Assembly (NCBI RefSeq): GCF_045679555.1
Contig: NC_092120.1
Coordinates: 11,151,305 to 11,215,304, forward strand
DNA from: Salvelinus alpinus
Taxonomy: Eukaryota; Chordata; Actinopteri; Salmoniformes; Salmonidae
Direction: 5' to 3'
DNA: 64,000 bases
This document shows, one piece after another, positions 50,501 through 59,500 of the stretch. Under the pieces are notes generated by a model. It was not told where the DNA came from. It saw nothing but the letters and a program-made list of their open reading frames with translations, and made no database searches. Position numbers and translations under genes: made by a program. The first letter of the stretch is position 1. Each line of letters starts with the position of its first letter.

Positions 50501-53500
50501 TGTGTAACCAGGTAGATTAGTCCTACTTCTATATTTGTGTGCAGGCCAGGTAGATTAGTCCTACTTCTATATGTGTAACCAGGTAGATTAGCCTACTTCT
50601 ATATGTGTAACCAGGTAGATTAGTCCTACTTCTATATTTGTGTGCAGGCCAGGTAGATTAGTCCTACTTCTATATGTGTAACCAGGTAGATTAGTCCTAC
50701 TTCTATATGTGTAACCAGGTAGATTAGTCCTACTTCTATATGTGTAACCAGGTATATTAGTCCTACTTCTATATTTGTGTGCAGGCCAGGTAGATTAGTC
50801 CTACTTCTATATGTGTAACCAGGTAGATTAGTCCTAATTCTATATGTGCAGGCCAGGTAGATTAGTCCTACTTCTATATGTGTAACCAGGTAGATTAGTC
50901 CTACTTCTATATTTGTGTGCAGGCCAGGTAGATTAGTCCTACTTCTATATGTGTAACCAGGTATATTAGTCCTACTTCTATATGTGTAATCAGCATCCTT
51001 AGTTGACAGGAGCGTTTCAAACAAAAGACGATTAATACATTGACAAAACTCATAAATGGAATGAAATAAAAACTTGTTTCTCAGAAGTGTAGCAAAGGTT
51101 GTGAGTTCACATATCTACTCCGAAAATAAGAACAATAAATGACTGCAATTAAAATATATTCAATGCATTAACAGAAATTACCGTAACCAAACAAACATTT
51201 CAGATTAGAAATAATTGGAATTAATGGTAACATGTAGGCTACTACTGGTGATAAATGTAATGGGGAATTGATAGACACAGCAAACAAGGCACACGATGAA
51301 GTTGTGAAACAATGAATACACACGAAATGGCGGGAGAGCGCGCATTCTGGAGAGACGTGCCTTGTGCATCTGAGCCACAATCCCCATATTCTTGGACCGT
51401 GCCATCCCCGTGGCCTCCTCAATGGATTATTCCACTGAGACCAGTGCAAATCAGACCAGTGTGCCAATGAAAAAAATAACTGCTCGACTAAAAAAAATCT
51501 CGTCTTTTCAATACAGACCCTTTTTGTCATAAAGTATTCCATATAAGGCACCCAGACCTTCTGAAAGATGCACAGTATACCCTTAATCTTGTAATAAATC
51601 AAATCTAGTGATGCATAACTTGACATTTCTGCCATCCATTGTAACATTCTGGGAGGATAACCAACCTTCCAATTAATAGCAATGCATTTCTTAGCCGCTA
51701 CAAATGCTAGGTTACACAGCAAACAAAAACAGCGAGAAGGGAGAATCTGTAGACATGCTGAGATAAAAGAACATACTCTTTTCCTGAATTCAGCCACAAG
51801 ACCATAACATATGCAAATATGTCCCCTTTCAGGTTTTACACCCCCAGCAGAGGAACTACATTTCTGAGTGCATGATATTCAGTTTTACTGGCATAGATAA
51901 CGTTCTATGGATGGTCTTAAACTGCAGTCATTTATGTCTGAGATTATATGAACATGACTGGGCATTCAAACATATCGGTATCCATCATCAGTAGTGTCTC
52001 CCAGGTCTTCGTCACATTTTTGTTTGACATGTTTTGTGTCATCAGGAAAGGCCTCTATCAACCCTCGATACAGTTTGGAAATCAACTTGAGGGTTGTCAG
52101 ACTGCCTTAAAATGTTATAAATCTTTGAAGCTTCTGGCTTGTCCAGTGTTTGCTGCACAGAGAGATAAAGTGTTGGTTTTGCAAAAGTTCACCTCAGCGC
52201 CGTCACAGACTGGTCTTCCCTATTTGACTGGCCCTGCTGAGACCCCTGTCACCATCTGATCCTGCTCAGATGAATATCGGTGTTCAATCGTTTGGCCGCT
52301 GGTTTTATTGATTCAGGTCTAGTGTGATTGAGGCAAAAATAATAGCTAAAGTTAGTGATGTAGCTAGCTAACCTTAGCCAACTTTTGGCTAGCTCTAATG
52401 GTCCATCAACTGGCGAAAACTAGCCAAGTTAATTGACTTCTGTTGAGACGGGACAATAAGGCTACAAAACATTTCCATACACACTTAAGCTGTTAGATGC
52501 TGCTCCCTGACAGATAGCTAGAGGCTAAAGCTGAACTGGCTGTGGTAGCTACTAGCTAGCTAGTTCATTCTCTTCAGACGAGAGGGGATGAAACATTAGC
52601 TAACGTTACATGTCAGTTACACTACTAGCTCAGCACTGAGAATTTAAAAAAAAGTATTAAATCAAACAGCTGTTAACTTGCCAGCTACAGTCAAATAAAG
52701 AGTAGCCAGTTTCTGATCTGCATGCTTTTACAACCTGGAGAAAAAGCGCAACACACAGAGACAGCAGCTGCAGACAGCAGCACCATGCTACCCGACTGCT
52801 CTTAGGCGTCCGCATGGTCCTGAAGTACACTGATGCCGCTTTTTGTATCACAGTGCAATGATAAAACTGCAGGGGGACAAAAATGATATTTCAATGTGGG
52901 GGGGTTGCGCACCTGAGTAGATGTGCAAAAGGTAGACAGAGGAACTCATACAATCCAATATCCTCAAACTTAGAATAACTTCCCTTTTCCATAAGGAAAC
53001 TTCATTTACTTTGTCTGGGGCATTAACATAAATCACAACCACACAAAGGTGCATTCTCATTAAGAAGACATATAGAGGTTGCTTAAATGAGAGGAACACA
53101 ATGCCCAAAGCAGAGCTAAGAACAACCAGAGGGAACAAAATAAGAGAAGAAGTGAGGAACCATTGGCCTTTAAAAACCTTTTCACGTCTGGTTTGGTCCT
53201 GGCGATTCCTCTCTGACTGTTTCCAGCTGCAGGGCTCACATCTAGATGAGCAGGTGGCAGCAGCTCCCCTCTAACAATAACTACGGCTTTGCAGAATAGG
53301 GAACCAAGATCACAGCTTCACACAGAGCCACCCCCCCCCCCCCCCCTCATTAGGCAGCCGGGGCTTTAACACTTAGTGATGTCGTTGTTGTTAGAGCCAT
53401 CACTCATTGTTACCGGGTATTGAGGGGCAATTAGGCAAATGAGGGCGAAACCCTGCAGGCCATTCACTTGTCCAAGCAAGTCAAGCTAGGTAAATAGGTA

Positions 53501-56500
53501 ACACTTAATTTAATAGTCCAGCCCATTTGGTGTTCAATGTGATATTTGCCTAGTATTTCGAAATGATGTGTAGTCAACCTGGTATCAAATAGTATGTGCT
53601 GTTTTTAATGAATCCCAAAGAAACTAGGCAAATAGAATGCGAACTAGGCAAATAAAGCATTTCCGATAAATAAAAGATTTTGGACTGTTTCTAAGGTCAA
53701 TATAAGCAGAGACCCCCAGCCTGTAGTCCCCCTGTCCACCCAGTGGTGTCTCACCTGTCTGGCCACTCTCCGGGCCTCCCAGTAGGGTTCCACCGCCTTC
53801 CCAATCTTCTTGACCAGCTCATCCAGCTTCACCGTGGCCTCAACCAGCACCGAGCGGAACTTCTGCCTGGCATCCTGGAGAGAAAACAGGGAGAAAGGGT
53901 TAGCTAGGACTGTAGCAAACCTCCAACCCTTTGCTTGCTATGAATGTTCACAAAGGTCATAGAAGACTCACCAGTCATCTCAATGACATTATGACGTCAT
54001 TGTTCTTAACCGTTTAACCAACCGGAGTTAACAATTGACAGCAAATATTAAATTAAACGCAGCATGATTTCACGAAACCAGAGTATTCATTCAGACTCTT
54101 AAGGTAATTCAATTAATTTTGACGTACGAGTTGGGGCTCTCCCTCCTTCGATTAGAAGAATTGAAAAGGCCAGTGTCCTAAAATTGCATTAGTCTTTGAT
54201 CAAGTTAACAGGGGTAGCTATGTCGATGTAACCTTCAGACAGAAGCAAACAGGCAATTAACAAAGAAATGGCCATATGAAAATTATAATAGGAAATAGCC
54301 TTTTATGCGACACACCATCAGCTACTGTTAATGTTTATGCATCGGTTGGAGTGGTCAGAAGTAAAAGCCCCAGCTAAGCATGCTGATAAAGCCAATAACA
54401 GGACTACTTTCAATCATATCAAACCTAATCTAATCCGAGACATTAATTTGCCTTGAAACCGTTTTAGATAAGGCAGAGGAGATTTTTCTGAGAACAAGCA
54501 AGTGGGGTCAAGTGTGACGTCCAGAAGGAGACATCATGGTGGACATAAAACAAAAACAAGCATGAAAACAGATTCCTGGAGATGTCAGTGTGGAAAAAAT
54601 ATATTGCACTTATGCAATAAGTTTATTGGATTGTTTTCAATTCTTTGAAAGGTTAAATCTGACCATGGGATTTTATGTAAAGAGACTATATATAAATCTG
54701 AGCCAGTGTTCTGGACTAAGATATCCTTCCTGTTACCGTTTCAAATCTGAGGGATGGAAGTCCAATTGTGAGAACAGGGCAGGGACACACACTTCCTGTG
54801 ACATCATCAGTCATCCTGCAACAAGCTGGCATCTGAGGACAAACACCATGTCTGAAAGCAACCCCTAGCCCCTGAACCCTAGCTCCTGAACCCTAGCTCC
54901 TGAACCCTAGCCCTTGAACCCTAGCCCCTGAACCCTAGCCCTTGAACCATAGCCCCTGAACCATAGCCCCTGAACCCTGAACCCTAGCCCCTGAACCCTA
55001 GCTCCTGAACCCTAGCCCTTGAACCCTAGCCCCTGAACCCTAGCTCCTGAACCCTAGCCCTTGAACCCTAGCCCATGAACCCTGAACCCTAGCCCCTGAA
55101 CCCTAGCTCCTGAACCCTAGCTCCTGAACCCTAGCCCCTGAACCCTAGCTCCTGAACCCTAGCTCCTGAACCCTAGCCCCTGAACCCTAGCCCCTGAACC
55201 CTAGCTCCTGAACCCTAGCCCCTGAACCCTAGCTCCTGAACCCTAGCCCATGAACCCTAGCTCCTGAACCCTAGCTCCTGAACCCTAGCTCCTGAAACCT
55301 AGCCCCTGAACCCTAGCCCCTGAACCCTAGCTCCTGAACCCTAGCCCCTGAACCCTAGCTCCTGAACCCTAGCCTCTGAACCCTAGCTCCTTCCCATTCA
55401 GTGTGTATGAAGATCAAGGAACCAAATACAGTGATGGCTCCACCACCACTGTTTGCCATTTGCCCAATAGAGACAATTCAGAGGATGGGTCCCCCCTTTC
55501 TCCATCTCTCCTCGTAATGCATTTCCTCCCCCACTCTAATCCATCCCTTTTTTCTGTTCTCATTTCCACCATCTCCCTCTTTTTCTCCTCTAGCTGATAC
55601 AGCAGAGGTTACAGCACAGTGCAGTCTCTCTGTCTCTCTCACATCTCAGAGGTTACAGTACAGTGCAGTCTCTCTGTCTCTCACACCTCAGAGGTTACAG
55701 TACAGTGCAGTCTCTCTGTCTCTCACATCTCAGAGGTTACAGTACAGTCTCTCTGTCTCTCACACCTCAGAGGTTACAGTACAGTCTCTCTGTCTCTCAC
55801 ATCTCAGAGGTTACAGTACAGCGCAGTCTCTCTGTCCCTCACATCTCAGAGGTTACAGTACAGTGCAGTCTCTCTGTCTCTCACATCTCAGAGGTTACAG
55901 TACAGTGCAGTCTCTCACATCTCAGAGGTTACAGTACAGTGCAGTCTCTCTGTCCCTCACATCTCAGAGGTTACAGTACAGTGCAGTCTCTATGTCTCTC
56001 ACATCTCAGAGGTTACAGTACAGTGCAGTCTCTCTGTCTCTCACACCTCAGAGGTTACAGTACAGTGCAGTCTCTCTGTCTCTCACACCTCAGAGGTTAC
56101 AGTACAGTGCAGTCTTTCTGTCTCTCACATCTCAGAGGTTACAGTACAGTGCAGTCTCTCTGTCTCTCACATCTCAGAGGTTACAGTACAGTGCAGTCTC
56201 TCTGTCTCTCACATCTCAGAGGTTACAGTACAGTGCAGTCTCTCTGTCTCTCTGATCTCAGAGGTTACAGTACAGTGCAGTCTCTCTGTCTCTCACACCT
56301 CAGAGGTTACAGTACAGTGCAGTCTCTCTGTCTCTCACATCTCAGAGGTTACAGTACAGTCTCTCTGTCTCTCACACCTCAGAGGTTACAGTACAGTGCA
56401 GTCTCTCTGTCTCTCACACCTCAGAGGTTACAGTACAGCGCAGTCTCTCTGTCCCTCACATCTCAGAGGTTACAGTACAGTGCAGTCTCTCACATCTCAG

Positions 56501-59500
56501 AGGTTACAGTACAGTGCAGTCTCTCTGTCCCTCACATCTCAGAGGTTACAGTACAGTGCAGTCTCTATGTCTCTCACATCTCAGAGGTTACAGTACAGTG
56601 CAGTCTCTCTGTCTCTCTGATCTCAGAGGTTACAGTACAGTGCAGTCTTTCTGTCTCTCACATCTCAGAGGTTACAGTACAGTGCAGTCTCTCTGTCTCT
56701 CACACCTCAGAGGTTACAGTACAGTGCAGTCTCTCTGTCTCTCACACCTCAGAGGTTACAGTACAGTGCAGTCTCTCTGTCCCTCACATCTCAGAGGTTA
56801 CAGTACAGTGCAGTCTCTCACATCTCAGAGGTTACAGTACAGTGCAGTCTCTCTGTCCCTCACATCTCAGAGGTTACAGTACAGTGCAGTCTCTCTGTCT
56901 CTCACACCTCAGAGGTTACAGTACAGTGCAGTCTCTCTGTCCCTCACATCTCAGAGGTTACAGTACAGTGCAGTCTCTCACATCTCAGAGGTTACAGTAC
57001 AGTGCAGTCTCTCTGTCTCTCACATCTCAGAGGTTACAGTACAGTGCAGTCTCTATGTCTCTCACATCTCAGAGGTTACAGTACAGTGCAGTCTCTCTGT
57101 CTCTCACACCTCAGAGGTTACAGTACAGTGCAGTCTTTCTGTCTCTCACATCTCAGAGGTTACAGTACAGTGCAGTCTCTCTGTCTCTCACACCTCAGAG
57201 GTTACAGTACAGTGCAGTCTCTCTGTCTCTCACACCTCAGAGGTTACAGTACAGTGCAGTCTTTCTGTCTCTCACATCTCAGAGGTTACAGTACAGTGCA
57301 GTCTCTCTGTCTCTCACATCTCAGAGGTTACAGTACAGTGCAGTCTCTCTGTCTCTCACATCTCAGAGGTTACAGTACAGTGCAGTCTCTATGTCTCTCA
57401 CATCTCAGAGGTTACAGTACAGTGCAGTCTCTATGTCTCTCACACCTCAGAGGTTACAGTACAGTGCAGTCTTTCTGTCTCTCACATCTCAGAGGTTACA
57501 GTACAGTGCAGTCTCTCTGTCTCTCACACCTCAGAGGTTACAGTACAGTGCAGTCTCTCTGTCTCTCACACCTCAGAGGTTACAGTACAGTGCAGTCTTT
57601 CTGTCTCTCACATCTCAGAGGTTACAGTACAGTGCAGTCTCTCTGTCTCTCACATCTCAGAGGTTACAGTACAGTGCAGTCTCTCTGTCTCTCACATCTC
57701 AGAGGTTACAGTACAGTGCAGTCTCTCTGTCTCTCACATCTCAGAGGTTACAGTACAGTGCAGTCTCTCTGTCTCTCACACCTCAGAGGTTACAGTACAG
57801 TGCAGTCTCTCTGTCTCTCTGATCTCAGAGGTTACAGTACAGTGCAGTCTCTCTGTCTCTCACACCTCAGAGGTTACAGTACAGTGCAGTCTCTCTGTCT
57901 CTCACACCTCAGAGGTTACAGTACAGTGCAGTCTCTCTGTCTCTCACATCTCAGAGGTTACAGTACAGTGCAGTCTCTCTGTCTCTCACACCTCAGAGGT
58001 TACAGTACAGTGCAGTCTCTCTGTCCCTCACATCTCAGAGGTTACAGTACAGTGCAGTCTCTCTGTCCCTCACATATCAGAGGTTACAGTACAGTGCAGT
58101 CTCTCTGTCTCTCACACCTCAGAGGTTACAGTACAGTGCAGTTTCTATGTCTCTCACATCTCAGAGGTTACAGTACAGTGCAGTCTCTCTGTCTCTCACA
58201 CCTCAGAGGTTACAGTACAGTGCAGTCTCTCTGTCCCTCACATCTCAGAGGTTACAGTACAGTGCAGTCTCTCTGTCCCTCACATATCAGAGGTTACAGT
58301 ACAGTGCAGTCTCTCTGTCCCTCACATCTCAGAGGTTACAGTACAGTGCAGTCTCTCTGTCTCTCACACCTCAGAGGTTACAGTACAGTGCAGTCTCTCT
58401 GTCCCTCACATCTCAGAGGTTACAGTACAGTGCAGTCTCTCTGTCTCTCACACCTCAGAGGTTACAGTACAGTGCAGTCTCTCTGTCTCTCACATCTCAG
58501 AGGTTACAGTACAGTGCAGTCTCTCTGTCTCTCACATCTCAGAGGTTACAGTACAGTGCAGTCTCTCTGTCTCTCACACCTCAGAGGTTACAGTACAGTG
58601 CAGTCTCTCTGTCCCTCACATCTCAGAGGTTACAGTACAGTGCAGTCTCTCTGTCTCTCACATCTCAGAGGTTACAGTACAGTGCAGTCTCTCTGTCTCT
58701 CACATCTCAGAGGTTACAGTACAGTGCAGTCTCTCTGTCTCTCACATCTCAGAGGTTACAGTACAGTGCAGTCTCTCTGTCTCTCACATCTCAGAGGTTA
58801 CAGTACAGTGCAGTCTCTCTCATCTCAGAGGTTACAGTACAGTGCAGTCTCTCTCATCTCAGAGGTTACAGTACAGTGCAGTCTCTCTGTCTCTCACATC
58901 TCAGAGGTTACAGTACAGTGCAGTCTCTCTGTCTCTCACATCTCAGAGGTTACAGTACAGTGCAGTCTCTCTCATCTCAGAGGTTACAGTACAGTGCAGT
59001 CTCTCACATCTCAGAGGTTACAGTACAGTGCAGTCTCTCTGATCTCAGAGGTTACAGTACAGTGCAGTCTCTCTCATCTCAGAGGTTACAGTACAGTGCA
59101 GTCTCTCACACCTCAGAGGTTACAGTACAGTGCAGTCTCTCTGATCTCAGAGGTTACAGTACAGTGCAGTCTCTCTGTCTCTCTGATCTCAGAGGTTACA
59201 GTACAGTGCAGTCTCTCTGTCTCTCTGATCTCAGAGGTTACAGTACAGTGCAGTCTCTATGTCTCTCACATCTCAGAGGTTACAGTACAGTGCAGTCTCT
59301 CTGTCTCTCACACCTCAGAGGTTACAGTACAGTGCAGTCTCTCTGTCTCTCACATCTCAGAGGTTACAGTACAGTGCAGTCTCTCTGTCTCTCACATCTC
59401 AGAGGTTACAGTACAGTGCAGTCTCTCTGTCTCTCTGATCTCAGAGGTTACAGTACAGTGCAGTCTCTCTGTCTCTCACACCTCAGAGGTTACAGTACAG

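Larger units (their letters stand above)
49030..52915. mobile_element. hAT-like composite element, 3.9 kb
   Basis: The left end CAGGGGTGCAAC and right end (reverse complement CAGGTGCGCAAC) match at 10 of 12. Outside them are AGTAGATA (49022-49029) and AGTAGATG (52916-52923), a near-perfect 8-bp duplication. GGGGGACA stretches occur near both ends. The inside holds a 33-bp minisatellite, an L1-like fragment, and a second element-like start (GGGCTGTCACCGAC near 49107). No transposase was recognised. The whole could be one non-autonomous hAT with later insertions. Confidence 0.55.

Noticed and set aside
51168..51500. Continuation of the 209-codon minus-strand frame as a real protein
   Set aside because: Only the first part resembles an L1 ORF2 C-terminus; the remainder is Ser/His/Cys-rich text with no similarity I recognise.
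54865..55390. Interstitial telomere
   Set aside because: The unit is a 15-mer with CCTGAACCCTAGC, not (CCCTAA)n, so it is treated as an ordinary minisatellite.
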